From Oscillospiraceae bacterium (GTDB lineage: Bacteria > Bacillota > Clostridia > Saccharofermentanales > Saccharofermentanaceae): DNA of 64,000 nucleotides. This document shows positions 41,714-50,579 of the stretch, one piece after another. A program made the position numbers and the translations under genes. Numbering within the stretch: position 1 is the stretch's first letter; the number at the start of each line of letters is the position of its first letter. The notes under the pieces were generated by a model. That model saw nothing but the letters and a program-made list of their open reading frames with translations. It had not been told where the DNA came from and did not search any database. Where the stretch lies: contig CACZGS010000005.1 of NCBI GenBank assembly GCA_902780785.1, positions 62,001-126,000 of the forward strand, read 5' to 3'.

Positions 41714-42844
41714 ATGACACAGAAACAGGCCGGAAAGCGTATTGAAGAGATCGATGAACAGATCAAGGAGCTCTTCAAGGAAAGATTGGAAGCGAGCAAG
41801 ATGGCAAATGAGACCCTTACGAAGTCTGAGATCGCATTGAAGAGCAGACGCTATGAGAGGAGCTACCTTGCAGGACTTGAAAGTTCTAACCAGCTGATCG
41901 ATAACTATGAGAGAGTGCTCTTTTCGACGATGTTCAACCTAAGCCACTCATACCGCAATACAGAGTACGGCACGAGGACTGAGCTCGCAGACCAGATCAG
42001 GAAGGCTTTGGAGACCACTCCGCAGGAGCTTCCCAAGTCGCCCATGGTTGCCTGTCAGGGTATTGAGGGCGCTTACTCACAGATTGCTACAGATAAGATC
42101 TTCCGCCACGCTAACATCATGTATTTCAGGACTTTCGACGGCGTTTTCCAGGCAGTTGAGTCCGGCCTTTGCAAATTCGGCATCCTCCCTATTGAGAACA
42201 GTTCATTCGGTTCAGTTACACAGGTTTACGACCTCATGGTCGACCACAAATTCCATATCGTTAAAGACTACAAATTAAGGATCAGTCACAAGCTCCTCGC
42301 AAATCACGGAACGAGATTCGACGATATCCGCGAGGTTTACTCACACAATCAGGCAATCGGCCAGTGCAGCAAGTTCCTTAAAGAGCATCCGGATATAAAG
42401 GTCAACATCGTTGAGAATACTGCAGTTGCAGCTAAGAGCGTTGCTGATTCGGGCCGCAGGGACGTTGCTGCGATCTCATCTTCAGACTGCCAGCAGCTTT
42501 ATGGTCTGGAATCCGTAAAAGACGATATCCAGAACACTGACAACAACTACACAAGATTCATCTGCATCACAAAAGAGCTCATGATCTTCCCCGGCGCTTC
42601 AAAGACTTCCGTCATGCTCGCTCTGGGCCACACACCGGGCGCGCTTGCTGATACGCTTGCAAAATTCTCTTCTCTTGGATTGAACCTCACGAAAATCGAA
42701 TCACGTCCTATTCCGGGCAAGGATTTCGAATTCATGTTCTATCTTGATTTCGAAGCTTCCGTATATTCAGAAGACGTTATCGCACTCCTTTGCGAACTCG
42801 ACGCTGAGCCTACGGAATTCGCTTATCTCGGAACATATATCTGA
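41714..42844 (+). CDS. pheA: Bifunctional chorismate mutase / prephenate dehydratase
   Basis: The ATG at 41714 follows AGGAGG by 8 nt; an upstream GTG at 41669 lies inside the terminator and is rejected. The 376-residue protein has an N-terminal chorismate mutase helix bundle (about 1-90), a prephenate dehydratase domain (about 105-285, with NNYTRFICI carrying the TRF motif) and a C-terminal ACT domain with the Phe-binding ESRP segment (SLGLNLTKIESRP). It converts chorismate to phenylpyruvate and is feedback inhibited by phenylalanine. Transcription is also controlled by the Phe-rich leader. Confidence 0.93.
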   Translation: MTQKQAGKRIEEIDEQIKELFKERLEASKMANETLTKSEIALKSRRYERSYLAGLESSNQLIDNYERVLFSTMFNLSHSYRNTEYGTRTELADQIRKALETTPQELPKSPMVACQGIEGAYSQIATDKIFRHANIMYFRTFDGVFQAVESGLCKFGILPIENSSFGSVTQVYDLMVDHKFHIVKDYKLRISHKLLANHGTRFDDIREVYSHNQAIGQCSKFLKEHPDIKVNIVENTAVAAKSVADSGRRDVAAISSSDCQQLYGLESVKDDIQNTDNNYTRFICITKELMIFPGASKTSVMLALGHTPGALADTLAKFSSLGLNLTKIESRPIPGKDFEFMFYLDFEASVYSEDVIALLCELDAEPTEFAYLGTYI

Positions 42845-42862
42845 AGGTTCAAACGATGCCTG

Positions 42863-42952
42863 TTTTACACCAAATTTATATATTTCGAAAATGGTGTAAA
42901 AACAGCCCCGTTTTTTACACCAAAACCTTTTTATTTTAAAAACGGTGTAAAA
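42863..42952. repeat. Inverted-repeat array B (TTTTACACC arms)
   Basis: Between pheA and a convergent gene, TTTTACACC occurs at 42863 and 42913 and its complement GGTGTAAAA at 42893 and 42944. The two pairs have 21 and 22 nt between arms, with 11 nt between the pairs. Neither is followed by a T-run, and a standard terminator lies separately at 42985. Confidence 0.7.
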
Positions 42953-42984
42953 CCATTAAGGAAATCCAGTTAAAGAATAAAACA

Positions 42985-43015
42985 GACGGTGCCTCTTACG
43001 AGACACCGTCTTTTT
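42985..43015. terminator. Bidirectional terminator between pheA and the 43035 gene
   Basis: GACGGTGCCTC pairs with GAGACACCGTC (11 bp, one mismatch on plus and a G-U on minus, loop TTAC), followed by TTTTTGTTTG on plus and TGTTTTATT on minus. Confidence 0.85.
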
Positions 43016-43034
43016 GTTTGCAGTTTTCAGTTTT

Positions 43035-43436
43035 TTACCGGCCGAGCTGAGTTGCTATTCCAAAGAACAGAATGAGCATCGCGAAGATGTAATAGAGAAG
43101 CCAGACTGCCCAGAAGATCGTAAATCCGATGCCGGAATAACGGGCTCCTCTGCTGAGTGCCGAGCTTATCTTGATCTTGGTGGTGTGCATGCCGCCGCGC
43201 GCCAGATAGTCGAGAAGCGACTTCCTGTTCTTGGTTGCCATGTTGATAGCAATGATGCTGCCGACAGGAAGACTGCTGATTGCTCCGGCAACGATCGCCT
43301 GAGTAAGGAATTCCTTTGATACTGCAGGATAGTTGGGATCTATGGGCTGCTGTTGCTGCACCGGTGCCTGATACTGGTAACCTTGCTGATACTGAGCCTG
43401 CTGATACTGAGGCTGCTGATACTGATTGTTATCCAT
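43035..43436 (-). CDS. Small Gln/Tyr-rich membrane protein
   Basis: A 133-residue protein. The N-terminal 35 residues are a low-complexity QYQQ/PQYQQ tract encoded by short tandem DNA repeats (around TGCTGATACTGA at 43381-43430). Two hydrophobic segments follow (about 48-68 and 100-128). The layout resembles small proline/glutamine-headed membrane proteins of Firmicutes, with function unknown. It ends at a strong shared terminator. Confidence 0.6.
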   Translation of the reverse strand: MDNNQYQQPQYQQAQYQQGYQYQAPVQQQQPIDPNYPAVSKEFLTQAIVAGAISSLPVGSIIAINMATKNRKSLLDYLARGGMHTTKIKISSALSRGARYSGIGFTIFWAVWLLYYIFAMLILFFGIATQLGR

Positions 43437-43476
43437 ACTAAAACTCCTTTATTCCAAAAAGTTGCTTTAACAACAA

Positions 43477-44025
43477 TCAGATTATATCAGAAATCTCCTT
43501 TCTTTGCTGTGACAGCTGGAACTTGTCGAAGAGCTTGACGTACATAAGCGGTACGGCGCCGACGACGGCTGCGCTTGCCTGAATGCCGTTGGGTATAACT
43601 GATCCTAATGCTGCTTCAACGCCATACATGAAGGGCAGTGATTCAAAAGCGAAGTAGCCTGCGATCATGATGAGTTCTGTGACGACTGAGGCGGATAGTT
43701 TTCTTGCAAGATGCGTCTTTCCTTCTGCATTTCTCTTAAGAAGGATGCCTGCTACAAGTCCCATCACGCCCTTGATGATGAATGTTGCAACTGCATACTG
43801 CGGATAACCTGCAAGAAGGTCTGCCAATGTAGAGCCGATAGCTGCCGGGAAAAAGGCCAGCGGGCCCAGGATATATGCGCTTACAAGTATTACAAGGTCG
43901 CCAAGATTGATGTGCCCGATCGCGGTCGGGATGTGAAGTTCCGTGCCGATAAATACCAGTGCTGCAAGCACGCCTGCGTATGCGATTTTCTTCAAGTTGT
44001 TTCTGTTGTTTTCTTTACTGCTCAT
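43477..44025 (-). CDS. ECF transporter S component (DUF1393/HmpT-like)
   Basis: I place the start at the ATG at 44025, since AAAGGA lies 7 nt upstream; the ATG at 44031 is too close to it. The 182-residue integral membrane protein shows HINLGDLVILVSAYILGP, STLADLLAGYPQYAVATFII and KGVMGLVAG, typical of vitamin-type S components. The cargo is not readable. No energising module (EcfA/EcfT) is nearby, so it probably shares a general one (group II). Its expression is gated by a 26-codon leader peptide and a terminator. Confidence 0.85.
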   Translation of the reverse strand: MSSKENNRNNLKKIAYAGVLAALVFIGTELHIPTAIGHINLGDLVILVSAYILGPLAFFPAAIGSTLADLLAGYPQYAVATFIIKGVMGLVAGILLKRNAEGKTHLARKLSASVVTELIMIAGYFAFESLPFMYGVEAALGSVIPNGIQASAAVVGAVPLMYVKLFDKFQLSQQRKEISDII

Positions 44026-44044
44026 TTTCATGTCCTTTCTTATC

Positions 44045-44076
44045 AAAAAACGGGAGCTCTTTTCCAGAACTCCCGT
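44045..44076 (-). terminator. Attenuator terminator in the ECF S-component leader
   Basis: On the minus strand ACGGGAGTTC pairs with GAGCTCCCGT and is followed by TTTTTT, ending about 20 nt before the S-component start. CTCCCG inside the leader-peptide ORF can pair with the same CGGGAG, which would form an antiterminator. An independent 8-bp hairpin (AACTTGAT/ATCAGGTT) lies in between. Confidence 0.7.
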
Positions 44077-44112
44077 CGATAACCTGATTTATTTTTTAGA
44101 TCAAGTTGGCAT

Positions 44113-44193
44113 TCAACAGATGCCGGTCATTCGCGGGAGAGTGACTTCAAAACAGCACATGGTATGCGTCTTGGTTGTAGTAATGCCGTTCAT
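44113..44193 (-). CDS. 26-aa leader peptide upstream of the ECF S component
   Basis: An ATG at 44193 behind a strong AAAGGAGATGTGAAC site encodes 26 residues, MNGITTTKTHTMCCFEVTLP then RMTGIC. It is rich in threonine (six) and has a tandem Cys-Cys followed by a final Cys before the stop. It lies between a near-consensus promoter and the terminator. Stalling at the Cys-Cys or Thr codons could leave CTCCCG free to disrupt the terminator. Which amino acid is sensed is inference. Confidence 0.6.
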   Translation of the reverse strand: MNGITTTKTHTMCCFEVTLPRMTGIC

Positions 44194-44223
44194 GTTCACA
44201 TCTCCTTTCTCTTGATTGCGAAG

Positions 44224-44252
44224 AATTTAACACGTATTGCCTACTATGTCAA
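44224..44252 (-). promoter_or_regulatory. Promoter of the leader peptide/ECF S-component transcript
   Basis: On the minus strand TTGACA (44247-44252), 17-bp spacer and extended -10 TGTTAAATT (TAAATT at 44224-44229). Confidence 0.8.
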
Positions 44253-44297
44253 TAGGTTTATTTTCGATGGCTTATAACCATTTGGAATAAAGATCTA

Positions 44298-45065
44298 TTA
44301 CTGTCCTTCGGGATAGATTACAGGGAGTGTCGGAAGCTCTGTAGATACGGTCTGCTCGGGCATATCGGATACGGGAATGATCGTGCCGTCAGGATTGAGC
44401 GACACAGGGATTCCGGAACCGTCGACCAGTGCCTTTGCAAGGTTCTTTACAGATTCTATCTTTCTCTCGAAAAGCATTGCGCCCATGGGATCGTCATTAT
44501 AGAAATGAATGTCAGAGCCCGCGGTCATGGGGAGCCCTAACTTCTTGCAGTATTCATATCCGAGCGCGTTCATATTAGGCTTGTTCGCAGCATTATAGAC
44601 TTCGACACCATCACAGGCTGTGGGAGCGAGCTTGATGTCTTCAAGATAATCTCTTTCCCTGTAAGGGTGTGCCTGGATCATGACGCCGCCTGCCTTGTGT
44701 ACGGCTTCCAAAAGCTCATGCCTTGTCATGTTCATGATGCATTCGTTGTCCAGGAGCCACTGCTTATCAACGCCGTAGAGCAGGTATTCGTCTTTCCAGA
44801 AATTAAACTCGATGCCGAACATGACATTGAAATCCTTGCCTTCTGCGGCCTTCAAAGCGCGCTCGTAACCGGAGCAGTAGATCTCAACTCTTTCCTTCCA
44901 CGGGAGGTCTTCAGGAACGCATGTATTACCGTTGAAGAAATGGTCAGTAACGACCATGCCAGCATAACCCTTCTCCATCATGTAGGGAATGTAATCTTCA
45001 CCATGCACTCTGCCGCATGCGCTTGCCTCGCATGTATGAAGATGCGTCTCGTATAAAAAGCCCAT
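44298..45065 (-). CDS. PHP-domain metal-dependent phosphoesterase
   Basis: A 255-residue protein. ETHLHTCEASACG near the N-terminus, VTDHFFNG, MFGIEFNF, IQAHPYRERD and AGSDIHFY are the PHP metal-ligand motifs (HxH, DH, E, H, D-x-H). Members hydrolyse phosphate esters such as nucleoside 3',5'-bisphosphate or histidinol phosphate. The Pro/Thr-rich C-terminus is likely unstructured. The substrate is unknown. Confidence 0.8.
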   Translation of the reverse strand: MGFLYETHLHTCEASACGRVHGEDYIPYMMEKGYAGMVVTDHFFNGNTCVPEDLPWKERVEIYCSGYERALKAAEGKDFNVMFGIEFNFWKDEYLLYGVDKQWLLDNECIMNMTRHELLEAVHKAGGVMIQAHPYRERDYLEDIKLAPTACDGVEVYNAANKPNMNALGYEYCKKLGLPMTAGSDIHFYNDDPMGAMLFERKIESVKNLAKALVDGSGIPVSLNPDGTIIPVSDMPEQTVSTELPTLPVIYPEGQ

Positions 45066-45145
45066 TAAGATACCTGATTTCTAATCTGAATTTTTCCTGC
45101 AAAATGCTAACACTCGCAGGCATTCAAATCAAGCAGACAAATGCG

Positions 45146-45682
45146 TCAATTATTCTCTTTGTCCTTAAATACTCTGGAGCCTGTAGCGCCCTTCTGGCCC
45201 TGATACTTGCCGTCGTAGGGATTCAATGCATAATCGTCCATCTTCGCGAAAACAAGCTGTCCGACTCTTCTTCCCGCCTTGAGTTCGATCGCACATCTGT
45301 TGGCGTTATAAAGCTCCAACGTGATCTCGCCCTTAAAGCCCGGATCGACCCATCCTGCATTCTGGATGAATAGGCCCATTCTGCCTAATGAACTTCTGCC
45401 TTCAACGAATGCGGTAAGGTTGTTGGGGAGCTCGAAATATTCCATCGTCGTGGCAAGCACGAACTGGCCCGGCATGATGAGGAATGTATCAGTGGTTATC
45501 GTTTTATATTTGATCTCATTTTCGAGAGTGATGACGCTGGAAGGCGTATCATCAACAACGCTGAAAGTATTGCCCAGGCGGATATCAACGCTTGCAGGCT
45601 GGATCTGAGGAGGTGTTACAGGCTCTATAGTAAGAGTCTTTTCCTCGAGCATCTTAAGTATTGTCTTGTCGGATAAGATCAT
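45146..45682 (-). CDS. dcd: dCTP deaminase
   Basis: A 178-residue trimeric-fold enzyme with [32 protein letters not shown] (catalytic Glu within) and GRRVGQLVF. It deaminates dCTP to dUTP; some members also release pyrophosphate to give dUMP, which I cannot separate here. It lies downstream of the lipid operon but after a terminator-like hairpin, so it is probably transcribed on its own. Confidence 0.9.
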   Translation of the reverse strand: MILSDKTILKMLEEKTLTIEPVTPPQIQPASVDIRLGNTFSVVDDTPSSVITLENEIKYKTITTDTFLIMPGQFVLATTMEYFELPNNLTAFVEGRSSLGRMGLFIQNAGWVDPGFKGEITLELYNANRCAIELKAGRRVGQLVFAKMDDYALNPYDGKYQGQKGATGSRVFKDKENN

Positions 45683-45737
45683 AAAAACAAGTCCCCGTTT
45701 CTGGTGTGATGAAAACCATTATAACCATAAAACGGGG
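45683..45737 (-). terminator. Terminator-like hairpin ahead of dcd
   Basis: On the minus strand CCCCGTTT (45730-45737) pairs with AAACGGGG (45693-45700) across a 29-nt loop, followed by TTGTTTTT right before the dcd ATG. The loop contains TATAAT (45718-45723). This may end the lipid operon while the loop carries a weak promoter for dcd. A second hairpin (AAGGCTGA/TCAGCCTT, 45758-45791) overlaps the stop of the ligase gene. Confidence 0.45.
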
Positions 45738-45783
45738 AATCTTATGTGTCATTTTTGAAGGCTGATAAACTGCCTTAGAATGT

Positions 45784-47241
45784 TCAGCCTTTTAGCAGCG
45801 CTCCGATATCTGTGACGCTGAATTTTCTGATCTTCTCGTATTTCGAGAGATCCTCATTGACTCTGTCGATAACGGCCTGCCAGTCATCGTTGACGAAGGA
45901 CTTATCCTTTACGAAGATATCGCAGGTAAGAAGATCATCTCTGATATAAGCCTTAACGGATGCGATCCTCGGATCTGCTTCCTTGACCTTATCAGCGATA
46001 CGCTTGGAAGAAACATTTTCGCCGTTTAAGAGAACGAGCATCGTGTCCTTTCTTCCCATGACATAGACCATGTTGCCGACGATCTTTCCCAGGTCTCCTG
46101 TGAGGAAATAGCCTTCTTCGTTAAAGGCTCTCTTTGTAGCTTCAGGATCGTTAAGATAACCATGGAAAACGTTAGGTCCCTTGATCGCGAGTTCGCCGAT
46201 ACCGTCCTCATCAGGATCGATTACTTTCGCGTCAACATACTCTAAAAGCGTGCCGGCACTGTCCATATCGGTAACGTCAGGATAGTCAATTGAAAAGCCT
46301 GAAGATGTCTCAGAAAGAGCATATGCGTTCATGGGATTGATGCCCTGGTCGATGAATGCCTGACGGATATCGTAAGGCAGGCACGAACCTCCGATAAAGA
46401 GATATCTCATTCTGCCGCCAAGGAGCATCTTCAAAGGTACGTTCATTGCCTTCGCGCCCTCACAGAACTTAACGCAGACAAGAGGTACTGCGCAGAAGAC
46501 CGTGGGCTTTACCATCATCATTTCCTGAGCCATATTCTTGATGTCACCTGTGAGGTAAATGCTGTAGCCGAATACCAGAGAATAAAGGAAATTGAATATC
46601 GAGCCGTATGTGTGGTTCAAAGGCAGGAACAGATAGCATACATCATTCGTGTCGACCTGGATCCTTTTGCCCAATGCTTCATAACTCGAATAGATGTTCT
46701 TGATAGAGAGCATTACTGCCTTAGGGAAAGATGTCGATCCGCTCGTAAATACGATCTTCGCAGGCTTGTCCTCATCGACAGGTTCAAGAGCGAAAAGCTC
46801 CTTGCATGCAGCCTTTCCTTCTTCGAGCATCTTATCGAAATCCTCTTCGATGCAGATGAAACGGACATCAGGATACTTGCCTCTTACCGCATCGATCTTA
46901 TCTTCCAGACACTTGCTGTAAAGCATCAGGGAGATCTCACATTTGCCGATCGCATAATCAAGGTTATCGTCTTTCCAGTCTTTATTAAGTCCGACGCTTA
47001 AGCCAACATAGTTCATTATCGCAACGTCAGAAATCATCCATGCAAGCGAGTTCGGACTGTAGATTCCGATGTGCTTATCTTTATAGCCGTTATTGATGAG
47101 ATAAGTCGCAAGGTAATTTACCTTCTCTATGAATTCTCCGAAAGTGATACCGACATACTTGCCGTCCACCATCTCGTGGAGATAATCTCTGTCCTTCCAC
47201 TTCTCATAGTCTGCTCTTAAAAACTTCTCAAGTTCATTCAT
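45784..47241 (-). CDS. AMP-dependent acyl-CoA/acyl-adenylate ligase-like protein (lipid operon)
   Basis: A 485-residue ANL-superfamily enzyme. The phosphate-binding loop is FTSGSTSFPKAVMLS (about 165-180). FLPLNHTYGS, YALSETSSGF, FLTGDLGKI and GRKDTMLVLLNGENV follow in order. The C-terminal catalytic lysine region (usually a GK motif) is not obvious, so it may make only the adenylate or use a divergent thioester step. It is probably a fatty-acid or lipid-linked acid activator. The last gene of an eight-gene operon, its start overlaps the GNAT-like gene by 4 bp. Confidence 0.8.
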   Translation of the reverse strand: MNELEKFLRADYEKWKDRDYLHEMVDGKYVGITFGEFIEKVNYLATYLINNGYKDKHIGIYSPNSLAWMISDVAIMNYVGLSVGLNKDWKDDNLDYAIGKCEISLMLYSKCLEDKIDAVRGKYPDVRFICIEEDFDKMLEEGKAACKELFALEPVDEDKPAKIVFTSGSTSFPKAVMLSIKNIYSSYEALGKRIQVDTNDVCYLFLPLNHTYGSIFNFLYSLVFGYSIYLTGDIKNMAQEMMMVKPTVFCAVPLVCVKFCEGAKAMNVPLKMLLGGRMRYLFIGGSCLPYDIRQAFIDQGINPMNAYALSETSSGFSIDYPDVTDMDSAGTLLEYVDAKVIDPDEDGIGELAIKGPNVFHGYLNDPEATKRAFNEEGYFLTGDLGKIVGNMVYVMGRKDTMLVLLNGENVSSKRIADKVKEADPRIASVKAYIRDDLLTCDIFVKDKSFVNDDWQAVIDRVNEDLSKYEKIRKFSVTDIGALLKG

Positions 47242-48308
47242 TTCTCTATCGTCCTTTCCAAAAGTACATATTCGTAAACGCCGGTGATATCACCGTTCGC
47301 ATATGTCTGTGTTAATTTGCCGTCTCTCATGAGAGCACCGATGCTGGGAAGCCCTGATGCCATAAGCTCCTTCATGATCGCGTAGACAAGAGCTTTACCG
47401 AGGCCTCTGTGCTGCTGGTCAACACCCATGTAGAGCATTACATAACGCTTCGGCTTCTTCTTTGTCATAAGGATCTTCGCGATATTAACGGGATTGCCCG
47501 TGTGATATACGAGATTGCCGTAATCCGGGATCGAGACATAGAAGCCGACGGCCTTGCCGTTATAGTAAGCGAGCTTAGTCATGCTCATGTTCATTATCTG
47601 CTTATAGCTCATGAAGACTTCCCTGAAGTCCTCCTGCTTAACGTCCTTGAAGATCGGGAAGTCGCTGTAAAGGTCAGTGACGAGTCTGTATACATCATCA
47701 ATGGCGCTCGAAAACTCTTCTTCCCTGGGACTCCTGATCTCATAACCGGCGTTAAGGAACTCCTGGTAATGCTCTTCGAACTTAGGATTCTTATATTCTT
47801 CACCGACACTTCTGAACGCGTGTGAAGTATAGTGCTCGGCAACGGTGAATCCGTTGTCTTCAAAGAGCTTTAAGTAGTAATCTTTGTTGTAAGGTTCGCC
47901 CGTATAAGGCGCATCGAACTTGTTGATCTTAAGTCTGTACTTTATCCAGAAGGAAGCATCGACAGGACCCTGGATCTTGGCAAAACCATTTTCGCTGCAA
48001 TATGCGTATGCGCTGTCGAATAAGAACTTTGCAACGTCTGCATCATTAACGCACTCGAAGAAGCCCAGATACGCAGTAGTGTCGCCCTCATATGAAGTGA
48101 TGCAGAAACGTCCCTTAACGCTGCCGCCGTCATCATAGACAAGGAATTTTGCAAGCGAGAAATACTTGCTAAGAGGATGCTCACCTTTGAGGATCTTCTT
48201 TATCGAATCAGGATCTTCCATGTTGTCGGAAGTATCGTAGATCTGGGTTGCCAGCTTAACAAAATCCTTAATGTATTTTTCTTCGCAGTCGAACTTAACT
48301 AACTTCAT
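47238..48308 (-). CDS. GNAT-fold N-acyltransferase-like protein (lipid operon)
   Basis: A 356-residue protein. The C-terminal half is a GNAT domain (YMGVDQQHRGLGKALVYAIM, where QHRGLG is the acyl-CoA loop). The N-terminal half also looks GNAT-like (VKGRFCITSYEGD, LGFFECVND). Two-domain members include YghO-like proteins and acyl transfer enzymes. The gene overlaps both neighbours by 4 bp in the lipid operon, directly after an ATP-grasp/PEP-utilizing protein and before the acyl ligase. An acyl-transfer step on a lipid or amine headgroup is therefore a reasonable inference. Confidence 0.7.
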   Translation of the reverse strand: MKLVKFDCEEKYIKDFVKLATQIYDTSDNMEDPDSIKKILKGEHPLSKYFSLAKFLVYDDGGSVKGRFCITSYEGDTTAYLGFFECVNDADVAKFLFDSAYAYCSENGFAKIQGPVDASFWIKYRLKINKFDAPYTGEPYNKDYYLKLFEDNGFTVAEHYTSHAFRSVGEEYKNPKFEEHYQEFLNAGYEIRSPREEEFSSAIDDVYRLVTDLYSDFPIFKDVKQEDFREVFMSYKQIMNMSMTKLAYYNGKAVGFYVSIPDYGNLVYHTGNPVNIAKILMTKKKPKRYVMLYMGVDQQHRGLGKALVYAIMKELMASGLPSIGALMRDGKLTQTYANGDITGVYEYVLLERTIEK

Positions 48309-50578
48309 GTATCACCGCTCCTTTTCAGTATCTCTATCTTTCCCTTATCGCCGTTCATTCTTATAAGGTCGCCTGACTGTATCGTCAGCATAAGGTCTTT
48401 TACTCCGACGATCGACGGAATGCCTATCTCTCTTGAGATTATCGCCGTGTGTGATAACAGCGAACCCTTCTCGGAGATGACGCCCTTTGCCTGCGTGAGC
48501 AGGAATACCCAGCCGGGATCCGTCATCTTCGTTATGAGGATCTTATCCTTAACGTCGCCCGTGTCATTAACATCGGTAATGACCAGAGCTTCGCCTTCGC
48601 AGATGCCGCCTGAACAGGGCACTCCGAAGAGCTCGTTATCGCTTAATTTCTTGTGGTATGAATTAACGTTTGCATGGCGCTTGTTGAAAGGTCCTTCGGC
48701 AAAGATCAGCCTCGAATAAGGCGGGAGCTCACGGTAGAGCTTATACTGGTCCTTACGGTCAGATACCGTCTTTCTCATGTCCTGCGGATTGCTTGCAAGG
48801 TCAAGCACTTCATCGATCTTCATGTAGTAGACATCGTGAGCTTTCTCAATAAGGCCCTGCTCTTTATATTTTGCTCCGAGGCTGTCTACGATAAGTCTTA
48901 CTATGCCGTAGATGCGGCTTCTGTTAAGCCTTGAGATCTCACGGTTATAGATGCCCAGAGAACTCTTCTTAACATAGAATCTTGTAAGCGCATCGTACTT
49001 ATCTTCGGAGTCCTTTTTCTTCGTAAAGCTGTCCCATGTTGCCTGAAGCCTGGGCATATCCTTCCTGTACTGGTTGATGCGCCAGTCAAGAAGCTCGGGG
49101 TTGCTCCTGAATGTTCTTGATTCCAGCTTTAATTCTTCAAGATTACGGTCGCCGTAAAGCCTTATGTATTCTTTCTTTGCAGCTGCGAATTCCTCTTCGG
49201 TCATCTCATCTTTCTGAAGCGCGAGTCTCGTGATCTCGATAACGGGCTTCATGCTCTCGATGTCGGAAATGCCGCTTATGTATTCGTTGATCTCCTTATC
49301 GTCCTTCTTGTATTTCTTCTTCATCCTGGCCTTAAGGAGCCCGGTGAAGATGAATGAATACATATCGTTAAGGAGCGTTACGTCCCAGCAGTCGAAAAGC
49401 TTTACCTTGACGTCATTAAACAATGCGACAAGTTCGGTAGGCGACAATGAAGGATCGAACTTCTTATAGAAATCATCGTTAATGACGATGAATTTCTCAT
49501 TGAGTTTTCTCATGTTCTTCGGAACTGCGCAGAGTTCATATACTGAATTGAAATATGTTCCGATACGCGTGAAGAATCCGACATTAACATCGTCTTCGTT
49601 ATAGGTCTTATTGCGGACGCCCATCATCTCCTGCCAGACAGGGATTATCTTCTTGCTCATCGGCAGGAATTTAATGACCGTGTACCAGTTGCTGATCTTA
49701 TAGTAAACGCGGCCGTTGACGTGTCCTGTCATGTTGAGGAAAACGTCCTCATGCTTGTTCAGTTCCCTGTCGTTCTTAAGCACTCTTCCGCAGACGCCTT
49801 TGAAGACTCCGCTGTAGACGAGATCGACAAATGAAGTCGTAAGAGGCGATGAGATTCCCGGATAGCTCTCGACGATATTGCTGTTATCCATGATGAGCGG
49901 ATCGTCAGTCTTAAGTGTCGTTATCGGGCGCACCTGAAGTATATAGACTGTGCCGTCCTTAACCGCGAATTCGATATCCAGATATTCGCCGAATATAGCC
50001 TTCATCTTATCCGAGATGCCGATAAGTTCTTCGATCTTTTCCTGATCGAGCAGGTCTTCTTTGCCCTCGAAATAACAGATCTTATCCGTGAGGTTATAGT
50101 AGTACGATGTCGTATCTACTCTGGATGATACGATGCCTTCGCCAAGGCCTCTTCCGACAGTGATGACACTCTCATTTAAGATGCCCTGGGGGTTCGCGGT
50201 AAAGAGTACCCCTGATACTTCAGAATCGATCATGTCCTGAACGATTATGTTCATCTTTATATCAGATGTATCGATATTCTTCGATTCGGCATAAGCCTTA
50301 ACACTGTCGCTGTTAAGGGAATTTACTATAGTCCTGATTTTCGCTGTAACATCATCGCGGGACACATTCAGGAATGTATCGAACTGTCCTGCAAAACTCT
50401 GGAATTCGCCGTCTTCGACATTGGCCGAACTTCTTACGGAGAACTTGTTTCCAGACGAAGGCAGCACTACATTAAGATCGTCCCTGACCGCATATTCATA
50501 AGGCACAACGGTAAATGCCGGAACATTAAATCCGTTATCCCGAAGCTTTATCAGATTGTCGATCTTAGAGCCGTACAT
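48305..50578 (-). CDS. Rifampin-phosphotransferase-like dikinase B (ATP-grasp plus phospho-His domain)
   Basis: A 757-residue protein. The N-terminal ATP-grasp region shows FSVRSSANVEDGEFQSFAGQ, GVLFTANP, GLGEGIVSSRVDTTSYYY and FAVKDGTVYILQVRPIT. The C-terminal swivelling domain has the phosphorylatable H710 in GSLLSHTAIISREIGIPSIV. The PEP/pyruvate TIM-barrel of PEP synthase is absent, as in rifampin phosphotransferase. The helical centre (about 280-640) would therefore bind the acceptor. Such enzymes transfer the beta-phosphate of ATP to a hydroxyl. Within the lipid operon a prenyl or lipid alcohol is a plausible acceptor, but that is inference. It overlaps the GNAT-like gene by 4 bp. Confidence 0.8.
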   Translation of the reverse strand: MYGSKIDNLIKLRDNGFNVPAFTVVPYEYAVRDDLNVVLPSSGNKFSVRSSANVEDGEFQSFAGQFDTFLNVSRDDVTAKIRTIVNSLNSDSVKAYAESKNIDTSDIKMNIIVQDMIDSEVSGVLFTANPQGILNESVITVGRGLGEGIVSSRVDTTSYYYNLTDKICYFEGKEDLLDQEKIEELIGISDKMKAIFGEYLDIEFAVKDGTVYILQVRPITTLKTDDPLIMDNSNIVESYPGISSPLTTSFVDLVYSGVFKGVCGRVLKNDRELNKHEDVFLNMTGHVNGRVYYKISNWYTVIKFLPMSKKIIPVWQEMMGVRNKTYNEDDVNVGFFTRIGTYFNSVYELCAVPKNMRKLNEKFIVINDDFYKKFDPSLSPTELVALFNDVKVKLFDCWDVTLLNDMYSFIFTGLLKARMKKKYKKDDKEINEYISGISDIESMKPVIEITRLALQKDEMTEEEFAAAKKEYIRLYGDRNLEELKLESRTFRSNPELLDWRINQYRKDMPRLQATWDSFTKKKDSEDKYDALTRFYVKKSSLGIYNREISRLNRSRIYGIVRLIVDSLGAKYKEQGLIEKAHDVYYMKIDEVLDLASNPQDMRKTVSDRKDQYKLYRELPPYSRLIFAEGPFNKRHANVNSYHKKLSDNELFGVPCSGGICEGEALVITDVNDTGDVKDKILITKMTDPGWVFLLTQAKGVISEKGSLLSHTAIISREIGIPSIVGVKDLMLTIQSGDLIRMNGDKGKIEILKRSGDT

Positions 50579-50579
50579 A

